The notes: generated by a model not told the origin, from the sequence alone. Shown: positions 9,315-19,247, counted from the stretch's first letter. The stretch: 64,000 bases of DNA from Streptomyces sp. DHE7-1 (GCA_016432725.1 JACJDG010000003.1:62001-126000), one strand, 5' to 3'. Numbers and translations are program-made.

Positions 9315-10001
9315 TCACGGCGTCGGCAACGGCCTGAGTGCGCAAGTACTTCTCCACGCCTGGTAGGCGAACACCCCAATAAGTTCGGGAAGATCGAGTT
9401 CCACTCCCGCGAAGTACCGACTCAGCGGCCGTAGCACCGCGATGGGATCGCCTCGATCCGCCACGTTCACCCAGTGGGCAAACCCCGGCGGGCGCGCGCC
9501 CTTGTCCGCGATCGGTGCGGGCTGGAGCCGGTGGAAGACGCCATGCGGGAGGGCGAGCGGTGAGCCCAAGGTGATGAGGAGATCGACGCTCAGCTCGGGA
9601 TGGGCATGCAGCGCCTCGTAAGTCACCACCGTGCCGAGGGAATGGGCGATGACCACCCGCGGCCGGTGCGCGGCGATCACGGAGGCGACCTCCTCGCGGG
9701 CCGCGTGACGGGCCGGGGCATCCGGCACTCGTATGGACGCGCCGACTTCGCGCAGCAGGGCGCGGCTGAAGATCCGCAGGCGAGGACCGTCCAGGTCGAA
9801 ACGCTTCGCCAGCATCTCCACGGCATGCCGCACAGGCATGGTCAGGCGTCCCTGCACAGTGGCCTCGGGCAGGTCCAGGGATTCCAGCCAGTGTCCCGCC
9901 AGTTCGGTCTCGATGCGCCCCGAGGGGGTCCGGCGGTCGATCTCCTGCTCGCTCAGGGCGGCGGGCCGACGGCTGACGCTTACCCGAATCCGACGGTCCA
10001 T
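9315..10001 (-). CDS. Alpha/beta hydrolase-like protein, probably truncated
   Basis: The frame starting at the ATG at 10001 (MDRRIRVSVSRRPAALSEQE) contains a nucleophile elbow RVVIAHSLGTVVTYEALHA, the GxSxG-type motif of lipases and esterases. LLITLGSPLALPHGVF and WVNVADRGDPIAVL follow, where the Asp of the triad is expected. The first 25 residues look unrelated to the rest, and the expected terminal catalytic His segment is not visible after residue 210. Both ends therefore seem altered. Related proteins act as serine esterases or lipases; the substrate is unknown. Confidence 0.55.
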   Translation of the reverse strand: MDRRIRVSVSRRPAALSEQEIDRRTPSGRIETELAGHWLESLDLPEATVQGRLTMPVRHAVEMLAKRFDLDGPRLRIFSRALLREVGASIRVPDAPARHAAREEVASVIAAHRPRVVIAHSLGTVVTYEALHAHPELSVDLLITLGSPLALPHGVFHRLQPAPIADKGARPPGFAHWVNVADRGDPIAVLRPLSRYFAGVELDLPELIGVFAYQAWRSTCALRPLPTP

Positions 10002-10157
10002 GACGCCCTCCTTCTGCCGGCGCCGCCTGGTGGCAGCTTCCCCACAGGAGGTCCGTGGCCCGCGCAAGGGCGGCCAAGCCAAGGAGGGCACAAGTCATGA
10101 CATCGTCATAGCTGTTGGCGACACGGCTTGGCGAACTCCCCAGGTCTGTCCGGTCCC

Positions 10158-11383
10158 CTAACGCCCGGCCATGTAGGCGCCGAGCACGGGGTCAAGCCGG
10201 GTGAGCCACTCGGTCAGCCGGGCCGTCCGGCGGGCATTCAGCTCGCACTCGAACACGCTGCCGTCCCGCAGCCGGACCGTCACCGTCAGCCGGTTGCCCC
10301 GCGGAGTACGCACCACCCCGGCGATCTCCCCCACTCGAAGTCCGCCGCAGCGCCCCCGACTTCGAGGATGATCCCGGTCGCGTTCACGACGACACGGCTG
10401 TCCCGGTCGGTGAGCACCACCTCGGGCGGGCCCAGCGGGACGGGCGGTCCGAACCCGTACGGGCTCGCCGGCGGGGTCGCGGGAAGCGGCGGGGGCTGCC
10501 GGTAAGCCGGGTGGGCCGGCGCGAAGGGCTGCGGGGCGGGCGGGGCGTACGGGGAGGGCGCCGGGGAAACGGCGACGGTCGGGGAGTACGCCGGCGGACC
10601 CGGCTCCCGGGACTCTCCCGTGACCATGTCCAGCAGCCGGGAGGGCGTCGGCCGGGCCGCGGCGTCCTTGGCCAGGCAGGCCGAGACCAGGTCCATCAGT
10701 CCGGCGGGCACGGCGACGAGGTCGGGCGTCTCGTGGACGGAGCGATACATCAGCCCCATGGGTGTGCCCTCGCCCCAGGCGCTGCCACCAGCCGCGGCGA
10801 CCAGGACGGCACCGAGGGCGAACACGTCGGCGGCGCCGGTCACATCGTGGCCGAGGGCCTGCTCGGGAGCGAGGAAGCCGGGAGTGCCGAAGGCGGTGCC
10901 GGTGGCGGTGAAGCGGGTGGACTCCACGGCCCGGGCGATCCCGAAGTCCAGCACCCGGGGTCCATCCTCGGCCATGATGATGTTGCCCGGCTTGAGGTCG
11001 CGGTGCACCAGGCCGCGGGCGTGGATGGATTCCAGCGCCTCGGCGAGGGCGGCGGCCAGCGCCCGCAGCTGCGGCTCGTCCATCGGGCCCTCGGCAGCGA
11101 GCCGGGCCGCGAGGGTCGGCCCCGGGATATAGGCGGTCGCCAGCCACGGCGGGTCGCCGTCGACATCGGCGTCGACCACGGAGGCGGTGTGGAAGCCACC
11201 AACCGTGCGGGCCGCCTCGACCTCGCTGCGGAACCGCTCCCGGAAGACCGGGTCCGCCGCCAGCTCCGGCTTGGCCACCTTCAGCGCGACCGCGCGCCCA
11301 CCCCGTGTCCGGGCCAGGAACACAGTTCCCATCCCGCCCTCACCCAGCTTGCGCTCGACGAGGTACCCCCCTATCCGCTCCAT
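10158..11383 (-). pseudogene. Receptor-like serine/threonine protein kinase with late frameshift
   Basis: The ATG at 11383 gives MERIGGYLVERKLGEGGMGT, the glycine-rich loop of a PknB-type kinase. All catalytic motifs are present: VALKVAK (ATP-binding Lys), HRDLKPGN (catalytic loop), DFGIARA (metal binding) and GTPGFLAPEQALG (activation segment). After residue 265 comes a Pro/Ala/Tyr-rich linker, then a small beta-rich domain (VVVNATGIILEVGG). A lost G in the run complementary to 10328-10332 shifts the frame; the continuation EIAGVVRTPRGNRLTVTVRL ends at 10158. It probably phosphorylates cytosolic targets, as no transmembrane helix is visible. Confidence 0.85.
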
Positions 11384-11555
11384 GCGCACAGTATGGCGGC
11401 AGATCCACTGTGCTCCGCCACCCGACGACCGGCCCGACACAGGCCGTATAGGCCCAAGTGAGCCTTACAACTCATCCCACACATAAGGCCGTTCTCCTGT
11501 CACGGGCCACTGGCACAGCACTCTTGATCGTCTTCTGAGCGGCGCCTAGGCTCTC

Positions 11556-12719
11556 ATGCCTATGGAGATGGGGGAACCAGATCCCGGACGGCGGCGGCAC
11601 GACGGGCTGGCCAGGCGTCTGGTGGCCGCAGGTTTGCTGGCCGTGGAAGGGCTGGTCATTTTCGGCACAGTGTTCGTCGTGCTGCCGGGGGTGGTGGTCG
11701 ACCACGATCTCGGCGGGGCGAGTGTCGCCTCGCAGGATCGGCTGAAGGCGGTGAACGATGTCCGTACGACGCTGCTGCAGGTGGTCGGGGGCCTGGTCGT
11801 GCTTTTCGGCGCGTACGCCACCTGGCGGCAACTGCGGGTGAGTCAGGACGGTTTGCGCGCCACCCAGGAGGGTTACGTCACCGACCGGTTCAGCCGGGCC
11901 GTCGACCAGCTCGGCAGCGACAAGCTGGATGTGCGCATCGGCGGGTTGCACGCGCTGTGGCGGATCGCGGAGCAGTCCGCCCGCGACCGGGAGGCCATCA
12001 TCTCCATCCAGGCCGCGTATCTGCGTACACACCAGCCCTGGCCACCCGCAGGGCCGGAATCACCGGCGGCAGAAGTGCCCATCAACGACATCGCACCCCT
12101 GGAAACCCGGGCCGCCGACGCCCAGGTGGCGCTGACCGCGCTCGGCGTGCTGTGCCAGCACCGAGAGCAGTCCTGGGTCAATCTCAGCGTCACCGACTTG
12201 CGCCGGGCCGACTGCGACGGACTGTGGTTTCCCGAGGTCAACTTCGACCGCGCTTGCATGGAAGCGGCGGGCCTGTACCACGCCAATCTGACCCAGGCGT
12301 CCCTGGTCTCGGTCAACCTGCGGCACGCCGACCTCACGACTGCAATTCTCCGCCGGGCTCGCTGCGTTCTGGCCGACCTACGGGCCGCGAAGCTGGTCGA
12401 AACCGATTTGCGTGACGCCGACTTCACCCAGGCCGACCTGCGCGAGGCAAACCTGCGCAAGGCCGCCGCCCACGGAGCGGTCTTCCACCGCGCAGACCTC
12501 CGCATGGCCGACTTGCGCGGCACCGACTTGAGCACCGCCAACCTTGCCGAAGCACGCCTGTCCGGTGCCCTGGCCAGCGAGCACACCCGCTGGCCCGCCG
12601 ACTTCGACCACACGGCCGCCGGGGTCGTCGACAGCGATGACCCCGGACCCGAGCCCTCACCCCTCCTCCAGCCGCCCGGGATGACGTGGCAGGCACCGCC
12701 GCTGCGGTCCTCTCCCTGA
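11556..12719 (+). CDS. Membrane-anchored pentapeptide-repeat protein
   Basis: The 387-residue protein has two hydrophobic segments, residues 23-48 (LLAVEGLVIFGTVFVVLPG) and 72-88 (LLQVVGGLVVLFGAYATW). Residues 95-160 form a helical region (RFSRAVDQLGSDKLDVRIGG) seen in many actinobacterial pentapeptide proteins. From about residue 225 come roughly 24 pentapeptides of the A(D/N)Lxx type, such as ADLRAAKLVETDLRDADF, which fold into a quadrilateral beta helix. Such proteins may mimic DNA or scaffold membrane complexes; no ligand can be inferred. It is divergent from the kinase gene. Confidence 0.85.
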   Translation: MPMEMGEPDPGRRRHDGLARRLVAAGLLAVEGLVIFGTVFVVLPGVVVDHDLGGASVASQDRLKAVNDVRTTLLQVVGGLVVLFGAYATWRQLRVSQDGLRATQEGYVTDRFSRAVDQLGSDKLDVRIGGLHALWRIAEQSARDREAIISIQAAYLRTHQPWPPAGPESPAAEVPINDIAPLETRAADAQVALTALGVLCQHREQSWVNLSVTDLRRADCDGLWFPEVNFDRACMEAAGLYHANLTQASLVSVNLRHADLTTAILRRARCVLADLRAAKLVETDLRDADFTQADLREANLRKAAAHGAVFHRADLRMADLRGTDLSTANLAEARLSGALASEHTRWPADFDHTAAGVVDSDDPGPEPSPLLQPPGMTWQAPPLRSSP

Positions 12720-13079
12720 CCAAGACGCGTCGGTCAAGTCGGCGGAGACCGCAATCCGCCCGAACGGCGTCGCTCCTCTTCAACGGCACCGTGATCGCGC
12801 AGAGCCAGAGACCCTCAGATAAACCTAGAGGGAAGCCGCCCGCCGCACCGAGTCAACACTAGCCCTCTCACCGCCTGGCGTGTCGCTGAGTTTGCTTTGC
12901 AGCCACTCCGACCGCACCCGGCGCCTACCCGCGGTCCGCGAGTACGAACACGCGCACCCCGCCCGTCTTCTGTAGTGCTCCCCGCCACTTCCGGCGTGCC
13001 GGGAAGGGCTGTTGGCCCGGCCGGCAGCGAAGGCGTGCTGCCGACAGCCGCAGTACTCAAATTGCGCGGCGTGTCAAGC
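12720..13079. other. Intergenic stretch without recognisable gene
   Basis: No coding frame in this 360-bp stretch resembles a known family on either strand. It separates the pentapeptide gene from the relic next to the IS630-type element. Confidence 0.4.
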
Positions 13080-13276
13080 TCGCTGTACCGAGCGCGGCGT
13101 GGCAACAGCGCGAGGCAGGAGCTGGGCTGGGTCACCGCGGCAGCCGTCTGCGCCCGTCTGCGCCTGGAAGGCGTTGACGTAGCAGATGCTGTACAAGCCT
13201 GCGGCAGGGCGGTCCTCGTGGACCCGACTGATCACTTGGACCCCCTCGGGCGGAGAGTACTGCACTTGATTGGGTG
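13080..13276 (-). pseudogene. GH114-like (endo-alpha-1,4-polygalactosaminidase) N-terminal relic
   Basis: The minus strand reads VQYSPPEGVQVISRVHEDRP followed by AAGLYSICYVNAFQAQTGAD. This resembles the opening of Streptomyces GH114-type secreted enzymes, whose catalytic domain begins with such a strand and a YVNAFQTQ motif. Neither a signal peptide nor the rest of the barrel is present. The relic abuts the IS630-type element, which probably truncated it. The assignment rests on motif memory only. Confidence 0.4.
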
Positions 13277-13323
13277 ATGTCGGTGCCGTTCGCCTGACAG
13301 CTGGCCGTCGGCACCGATAGCCG

Positions 13324-14393
13324 TTGGGCGTGAGGTATGCGCAGGGCGGCGGGCTGACCGACGCCGAGAGGATCACGCGAGAGCGGTTACGGCTCCAGGC
13401 CGTGGAGCGTTTCGAGGGCGGGCAGAAGAACGCGGAGATTGCAGGTGCCCTCCGAATCAGCTTGCGGTCGGTCGAGCGGTGGCGCCGGGCCTGGCGCGAG
13501 GGCGGCGAGGCGGGAGTCCTGTCGAAGGGGTCGCCGGGCAGACCTCGACTCAGTGAAGCCCAGATCGCCAGGCTGGAGCAGGAGTTGGTGCGTGGTCCAC
13601 TGGCTCACGGCTGGGCGGACCAGCGGTGGACCCTGGCACGGATCAAGACGCTGATCGGTCGGCTCTTCCACATCTCCTACACGGTCGAGGGCACCTGGCG
13701 GCTGCTGGAGCGCCACGGCTGGAGCTGGCAGCAGCCCACTCGACGGGCGCTCGAGCGCGACGACGACGCGGTCGAGGTGTGGAAGAAGGAGACCTGGCCG
13801 CGGGTAAGAGCACCGCGGCGGAGCGCAACGCCTGGATCGTCTTCGAGGACGAGGCTGGGCAGTCGATGACTCCGCCGCGCGCCAGGACCTGGGGCCGGAT
13901 CGGCCAGACCCCGGTCGTGAGGGTGAGGGGCCGGGGCTCGGGGCGCGTATCGATGGCGGGGATGGCCTGCTACAAGCCGGGCCAGCGGTCCCGGCTGATC
14001 TACGCGATCCGCGAGTACCGGGGCCGCAAGGACGAACCGAAGGGCTCTGGATGGCGCGACTTCCGCGACCTGATCGTCCGCGCTCGCATCCAGCTCGGCG
14101 GACCGACCGTGCTGGTCTGGGACAACGTCCGCCTGCACCTGACGGCCGGCATGCGCGAGTTCATCGACGCGAACGCCGAGTGGCTCACCGTGTTCCAGCT
14201 GCCCACATATGCCCCGGATCTCAACCCGACCGAGGGCGTCTGGTCGCTGGTCAAGCGGGACATCGGCAACCTCGCCGCGACCAACCTCGGCCAGATCACC
14301 CGCGCCGTGAAGCGCAAACTGAAGATGCTGCAGTACCGACCGGAGGCCATCGACGGCTGCCTCGCCGGCACCGACCTGGCCCTGGACCTGTGA
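13324..14393 (+). mobile_element. IS630-family transposase, one frameshift
   Basis: The first frame (13324 on) carries the helix-turn-helix half (ERFEGGQKNAEIAGALRISL, then RSVERWRRAWREGGEAG). Insertion of one base in the short A-run near 13803-13804 joins it to the DDE half (AAERNAWIVFEDEAGQSMTP, VLVWDNVRLHLTAGM, FQLPTYAPDLNPTEGVWSLV), which holds the Asp, Asp, Glu triad typical of IS630/Tc1. The two halves total about 355 residues. Terminal inverted repeats and the TA duplication expected of the family were not found by eye. Either a sequencing slip or natural inactivation could explain the break. Confidence 0.8.
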
Positions 14394-14457
14394 GCGTGGG
14401 GTCGACCGACCCGAAGTTGGTCGAAGCCCCAAGCTGCTGGTCAGCTACGGTGGCGGC

Positions 14458-14820
14458 ATGACTGACAGCCTGCCCGAGGACGTAGCCGACGTGCTAGACC
14501 TCGTCCTGAAACCGGACGAGCCCGTTCACGTCGCCCTCCGACGGCAGGTGCCCCAGCTCAGGGTGCAATCCCGCTGTGAGTGCGGTTGCGGCTCTGCCTA
14601 CTTCGACCTTGACGCCGACGCGGTGGAGCCCGCGCCAACGGGCCCCGGCACCGTCGCGGCTGCCGACGTGCAGCTGTTCACCGAAGCCGGCGCGTGCCCT
14701 GGCGAGGTCCTGGTCTTCGCGCAAGGCGGCTACCTCTCATGGCTGGAGGTCTGCTCTTGGAGCGATGACGTCGAGGTGAATCTCGCCGCGGCGCGGCGCT
14801 GGCTACAGCCATCGTCCTGA
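14458..14820 (+). CDS. Conserved hypothetical protein with CxCGCG motif
   Basis: The 120-residue acidic protein starts at the ATG at 14458 (MTDSLPEDVADVLDLVLKPD). Its centre has a CECGCGSAYFDL segment whose three closely spaced cysteines could bind a metal, followed by two beta strands (GEVLVFAQGGYLSWLEVCSW). No signal peptide or membrane segment is visible. The gene stands alone 65 bp after the IS630-type element. I do not know its function. Confidence 0.65.
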   Translation: MTDSLPEDVADVLDLVLKPDEPVHVALRRQVPQLRVQSRCECGCGSAYFDLDADAVEPAPTGPGTVAAADVQLFTEAGACPGEVLVFAQGGYLSWLEVCSWSDDVEVNLAAARRWLQPSS

Positions 14821-14871
14821 GCCTGAGCTGGTAACAGCTGGCGGTCTCGAACCCTGACGTCCTCACCACGA

Positions 14872-15189
14872 GTCGACCGACATCACGAGTTCAAGTTCAA
14901 TAGCTGCGGCCTGAACCTGACATGGCACGTCGAATTTGAGGAGATCGTTGATCCTCGATGTGTCGAGATGGAGAGAAGCTTCGCTGATACAGGGATGGAT
15001 ACGCTGACGCTGTGGTCGTTGACGACGCCTTTCCTCCAGTTGATCGATGCCGAAGCACGTGGGTTCGCCGAGGACGAGCTGGTACTCGTCCTGGCGGAAG
15101 CCGACAGCACCCTGTGGGACGTCAGGGCGGTCGACGAGCGTGTACTCAGCGAACTTCGTCACCACTACCCGGGTGCCAAAGACCCCTGA
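14872..15189 (+). pseudogene. 5'-truncated hypothetical protein fragment
   Basis: A frame open from about 14872 reads HHEFKFNSCGLNLTWHVEFE, then EIVDPRCVEMERSFADTGMD and further acidic helical sequence to a stop at 15189. There is no start codon before the internal ATG at 14968, and the sequence appears well conserved before that codon. It is therefore more likely the 3' part of a gene than a complete 73-residue protein. The family is not recognised. It lies between two transposase genes. Confidence 0.4.
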
Positions 15190-15199
15190 ACGGGGCGCT

Positions 15200-15470
15200 T
15201 CACTGCGGACGGAGCCATCGGCGGATCGCAGCTACGGTGACCGTCCCGTCGAAGACGTACCCCGGCATGTCGAATCGCGTGGCGATCACTCGGAAGTCCT
15301 TGAGCCGGTTGATGGTCCGCTCGACTTCGTTGCGGGGGCGGTAGATCGTCTCGTCGAACCCTGCTGGCCGGCCGCCTTGGCTGCTGCGGCGCCGCCGGTT
15401 GGCTCGCCGGCCTCTCAGTCCGACGAGGTGGATCTTGGAGGGCGCCCGCCTCGCGAGCGTCCCGGCAACG
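15200..15470 (-). mobile_element. IS5/IS427-type transposase relic (C-terminal end)
   Basis: The minus strand ends with GFDETIYRPRNEVERTINRL, then KDFRVIATRFDMPGYVFDGT and VTVAAIRRWLRPQ before a stop at 15200. This is the C-terminal signature of IS5-family transposases, with the Glu of the DDE triad in NEVERTIN. Upstream, SKIHLV (the strand after the second Asp in intact elements) is joined directly to the tail, so an internal deletion has removed about 80 residues. It resembles, but is not identical to, the complete copy at 40719-41633. Confidence 0.7.
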
Positions 15471-15925
15471 CTGAAAGGGTTTAGTGGGGCGCATAAGAAG
15501 CGAAAGTCAAGTATTTCGTGATGTCAGTCACATCACTCCGTGAATTAACTTGTGTACTTAGTAGATGCGTCATGACGCACATCTGAGCCTTTGTCCGTCT
15601 TGGCCTGAATGTGGATCCTGCGGTGTGTGTGCCGGAATTACGTCCGACCGCCCGGCGTGCCCATTTCCCTGCGGCGTAAGGCTTCTGACGCTTCGGCAGT
15701 TCTTCCTCCTTTCGCTGTGTGGGGACCGGAGGCCCGCGCATGACCTTGGCGAGGTACTGAGAACTACGAAGCGACGTAGTGGTGGGTCCCATTGCGTGCC
15801 CTGTCGAGCCGTTCTAAGAATGTCGACCCACAGGACGTCGCTGCAGTTCGGAACCGGTGTTCACGCCGAGTCGACCGCGCGCTGTGGCGCTCGGCGTCAC
15901 CGAGTGAGTAGGAGCCCTCCCCCAC
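15471..15925. other. 455-bp gene-free stretch, AT-richer, upstream of the M7 protease
   Basis: The first 150 bases are clearly AT-richer than the surroundings (for example GAATTAACTTGTGTACTTAG near 15541), unusual for this genome type and suggestive of a regulatory region or foreign DNA. No coding frame is convincing. The promoter for the downstream protease should lie here. Confidence 0.4.
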
Positions 15926-16816
15926 ATGCAGTCCTTCCGAATGTTCCCGAGATTCCTCGCCCTCGCTGTCGGTCTGGGTCTGGCCTCCAGCGCGTTGACC
16001 GTGGCGGTGCCGGCGAGCGCCCAGCCAGCCGCCAATCCCTCCGATTCCGCCGATGCCTCCGTGGCGGGGTACGCCGGGTCGGCTGAGGAGGCTGCGAACA
16101 ACAAGGCGTTCTTCGAGGCTGTGCTCAAGTCGGTCGCCGAGAAGAGTGCCGCCCAGCCGAGCGGGCAGGCGGTGACGCTCCACTACGACGTCTCCAGGGC
16201 GCCGAGCTTCCGTTCGCAGATATCGAGCGCGGCCGAGATATGGAACAGCTCCGAGTCCAACGTCAAGCTCGAGGAGGCTTCGAGCGGCTCAAGCAGCGCC
16301 GACTTCTCCTATTCCGAGGGCAACGACCCCGGCGGATCCCACGCCTCCACCGACGGCCACGGAAGCGGCCAGATCTTCCTCGACTACAACCAGATACAGC
16401 AGTACGACTCGATTCGCGTTGTCACCCACGAGACCGGGCACGTCTTGGGCCTGTCGGACAACTACAGCGGGCCGTGCAGTGAGCTGATGTCGGGCGGCGG
16501 ACCTGGCCCGTCCTGCACCAACCGCAGCCCGAACGCCACCGAGCGTGCGCGTGTCGACGAGCTGTGGGCCGGCGGTGGCGCGCAGGCTTCGGGCACGGGG
16601 AACCAATCCGGTGGCGGCCCCAGCGCTGCACCGTCGGCACCGTCCGCGGCCCCGGGCACGGGGAACCAGTCCGGTGGCGGCCCCAGCGCTGCACCGTCGG
16701 CACCGTCCGCGGCCCCGGGCACGGGGAACCAGTCCGGAGGCGGCCCCAGCGCCGCATGGCCGGCATGGCCCGTGGGGCCGGGTCAGGGTCCGCACCATCG
16801 GACGATCTGGAATTGA
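15926..16816 (+). CDS. Snapalysin-type (M7) secreted zinc metalloprotease with repeat tail
   Basis: The 296-residue precursor has a signal peptide (residues 1-32, [20 protein letters not shown], cleavage near ASAQP). A short pro-region is followed by a catalytic domain with [13 protein letters not shown] at residues 168-180, the HExxHxxGxxD zinc motif specific to M7 proteases, which usually degrade milk and other proteins outside the cell. Snapalysins normally end soon after this domain. Here a further 75 residues contain 2.6 copies of a 21-residue Gly/Pro/Ala/Ser repeat. No LysR activator gene is adjacent, unlike most snapalysin loci. Confidence 0.9.
   Translation: MQSFRMFPRFLALAVGLGLASSALTVAVPASAQPAANPSDSADASVAGYAGSAEEAANNKAFFEAVLKSVAEKSAAQPSGQAVTLHYDVSRAPSFRSQISSAAEIWNSSESNVKLEEASSGSSSADFSYSEGNDPGGSHASTDGHGSGQIFLDYNQIQQYDSIRVVTHETGHVLGLSDNYSGPCSELMSGGGPGPSCTNRSPNATERARVDELWAGGGAQASGTGNQSGGGPSAAPSAPSAAPGTGNQSGGGPSAAPSAPSAAPGTGNQSGGGPSAAWPAWPVGPGQGPHHRTIWN
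16592..16760 (+). repeat. 63-bp tandem repeat inside the M7 protease gene
   Basis: Units start at 16592, 16655 and 16718, each beginning GGCACGGGGAACCA. The first two are nearly identical, and the third diverges after about 40 bp. Each unit encodes [20 protein letters not shown] plus one Pro. The exact 63-bp spacing keeps the frame and would allow copy-number change by slippage. Confidence 0.85.
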
Positions 16817-16843
16817 TCGACGGACCGCCACGAAGATCCGAGA

Positions 16844-17212
16844 TCAGTATCCGCGCGTCCAGGACGAGCAGGTCTCGTTGCCAATCGGACCGGCACACAC
16901 CTTGAACTGATCGATGCTGCCGCCATCGGCAGGCCGCTCTGATCCGCAGCCGGCACTGGACCCGTTGGCGTCACCGACGTAGTCCTTCAGTCCCTTGGCG
17001 GTGATGTACCACGTACGTACGCCGAGACCGTCGGATCTGACGTCACAGGCCTGAACCGTGGTGCTGTAGTTGTATGACTTGCCGGAGCCGGCCTTGGCTC
17101 CGTTGACGTACACGACTGCTGTTACGTCTGCCGCGCTCGCCGGAGATGCAGCGAAAACCATTCCCAGTATTGTCGCAGCAGTGAGCCCCGCTATGCGCAC
17201 TGACCTGGCCAT
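16844..17212 (-). CDS. Small secreted protein with paired cysteines
   Basis: The 122-residue precursor has a clear signal peptide, residues 1-27 (MARSVRIAGLTAATILGMVF, cleavage after ASA). The mature part of about 95 residues has four cysteines (ACDVRSDG, AGCGSE, KVCAG, ETCSSW), enough for two disulfides, and a predicted beta-rich character. It ends close to the convergent M7 protease gene, which could suggest an inhibitor or partner role, but nothing in the sequence proves it. It resembles in layout the secreted proteins at 35958, 36999 and 48658. Confidence 0.75.
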   Translation of the reverse strand: MARSVRIAGLTAATILGMVFAASPASAADVTAVVYVNGAKAGSGKSYNYSTTVQACDVRSDGLGVRTWYITAKGLKDYVGDANGSSAGCGSERPADGGSIDQFKVCAGPIGNETCSSWTRGY

Positions 17213-17354
17213 GTACTTCCTTTCCGAAGGTCTTCGTAACTGGTCTTCACGTTTCTCTTCCTCGAATTACGGACCAGGCTCCCCTCTCCTGTCAGACCGC
17301 AGCCCACGCGCTTGTCGAGGGCATGCCTAATAGTTACGGGAGGCGGCCAATCGA

Positions 17355-19247
17355 TCATTGATGAGGAGTGCCAGGTGCTTGACGATGCGTGCCATGTGGG
17401 ACCCAGTCGGCTTGGTGCTGCCGGCGGTAGTCCTGCGGGCCGAGTCCGTAGACGGCGCGGAACGCCCGGGAGAAGTGCGCAGGGTCCGCGAAGCCGCAGC
17501 GTGCTGCCAGGGCGTGGATCGGTTGGCTGCTCAGCAGAGGATCGGTCAAGTCGCGGCGGCAGCGCTCCAGTCGGCGGGCGCGGATCCACCCGGCGACGGT
17601 GGTGTCCTGGTCCTGAAAGAGCCGGTGCAGGGTACGCAAGGATATGTGGTGGGCTGCCGCGACCGCGCCTGGAGAAAGGGCTGGATCACTCAGGTGCTGT
17701 TGGATGAAGGCATGGATCTCCCTTAGACGTCATTTCACTTGGTAAGCCGGCGGTGGCATATGAGGGTCGCGGCGATGGCGGTGAAGGCGAGGAAGTGTTC
17801 CGGCTTGCGTTCGTAGCGGCGGTGGAGGCGTCGGCAGCCGGACAGCCAGGACACGGTCCGCTCCACGACCCAGCGGTGTCGGCCCAGGCGTTGGGACGAC
17901 TCGACACCTTTACGGGCGAGACGGTGCCGGATGCCGCGGGAAGCGAGCCATTGCCGCAGGTGGCGGTAGTCGTAGCCCTTGTCGCCATGCAGCTTGCCGG
18001 GTCGTCGACGTCGCGGGCCGCGACGGGAGCGGATGGGCGGAATGCCGCGGACCAGCGGGATGAGAGCCTGGCTGTCGTGGAGGTTGGCGGCGGAGATGCC
18101 GACCGACAAGGGCAGGCCCTGGCGGTCCACGATGAGGTGGATTTTCGATCCCTTCTTGCCACGGTCGGTCGGATTTGGTCCCGTCAGCTGCCCCCTTTGA
18201 GGGCCCGGACGCTGACGGAGTCGACCGCGCACCGCGACCAGTCAAGCTCCCCCGGGCGCCGAGTTCGTCCAGGACCAGGCGGTGGAGCTTGGCCCAGACC
18301 CTGGCCTCGGTCCACTCGGTGAACCGCCGGAAGGCGGTGACCCCGGACAGACCGAAGCCCGGCGGGAGTTGATTCCAGGTGCAGCCCGACGTGGCCACGA
18401 AAACGATCGCGGCCAGCACCTCGCGGTCCCCTCGCCGGCGATGCCCTCCACCTTGCGGGCGAACCGGTGCCGGCGGCACCACCCGCTGGAACAAGGTCCA
18501 CAACTCTTCCGGCGCCATCCGCTCGACAAGCGCAGCAGTCATCACCCCAGACTGCCGCAAGATCACGCCAACTGAAATGGCGTCTTAGAAGGGCCCGCTG
18601 GAGGGTCTGGGACGGCACTGACGCGGCGGAGTCGAGATGGTGGGCGAGGAATGCGGTGAGCAGGTCAAGGGTGCAGATGGCCAGGCGGGAGCCGTCCGCC
18701 GCTGCGTAGGTGGCGGCGTTGGCGACCAGCTGGGTGAGGTAGCCGGACAACAGGGCGCCTATCCCCTCGCGGCCGGGTAGCCGCACTGCGGTGAGCTGAT
18801 CCACCCTGGTCGCGGGCAGCGGCAGGAGGGCCCGGGGAATTGAACCATCACTCCTCTCACGGTTCCCGCGGTGTTTTGGTCAGCGGATGCCCAGCCGTGC
18901 CAGGGGCGTGAGGTGTCGTAGAGCATCACCTCCCCAGGGCCGCTTGTTGTGTCGTGACGGTCCTGGAGGATTCGGTGGCTGCCGTGCAGGTTCAGCATCA
19001 GCTGGTAGGACTCAGGATCGGAGCGTCGGATCATCTTCGTCGTCCGGCGAGTCTCCAGCGACGGATAGGCCAGCACGGATACCATCACCGAGCCCAAATC
19101 CAGCCTACGCATGCCAGCCCGGAAGTTCGCCTCGTGATCGCTTCGAATCATGTTGGGTATCAACGCACTGGCCGTCATGTCGTGCCAGGAGCCGAACCTC
19201 TCGGCCACTGGCAGTTCTTCCGTCCGAAACTCCGTCACCAGCACCAT
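17355..19247 (-). pseudogene. AraC family regulator interrupted by an IS element
   Basis: The gene reads from 19247 (MVLVTEFRTEELPVAERFGS) through an AraC-binding-like sensor domain, then from 18804 VDQLTAVRLPGREGIGAL to QTLQRALL at 18588. It resumes at 17722 with REIHAFIQQHLSDPALSPGA and the double helix-turn-helix (LRTLHRLFQDQDTTVAGWIR, AARCGFADPAHFSRAFRAVY). An 859-bp IS separates the parts. A one-base loss in the run at 18834-18837 also breaks the sensor half. It is a paralogue of the AraC gene at 34880-35937. Confidence 0.8.
17726..18584 (-). mobile_element. Complete IS5/IS427-type insertion sequence
   Basis: The element is 859 bp and bounded by imperfect 17-bp inverted repeats: GACGTCATTTCACTTGG at 17726 and GACGCCATTTCAGTTGG as reverse complement at 18584. 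TTA is duplicated at 17723-17725 and 18585-18587. The transposase on the minus strand reads FVATSGCTWNQLPPGFGLSG, AVDSVSVRALKGG, SKIHLIVDRQGLPLSVGISA and RHRWVVERTVSWLSGCRR, with Asp, Asp and Glu of the DDE triad. Its TGA stop lies inside the inverted repeat. Two frame changes are needed, near 18249-18253 and near 18190; the second may be programmed. Confidence 0.9.

Noticed and set aside
7920..9434. A 504-codon plus-strand frame
   Set aside because: Its first third is antisense to the acyl-CoA oxidase-like gene. Only the part after about 8880 has coding character, which is listed as a fragment.
16592..16760. Tandem repeats as a CRISPR array
   Set aside because: The repeats are contiguous, have no spacers and lie in frame inside a protease gene.
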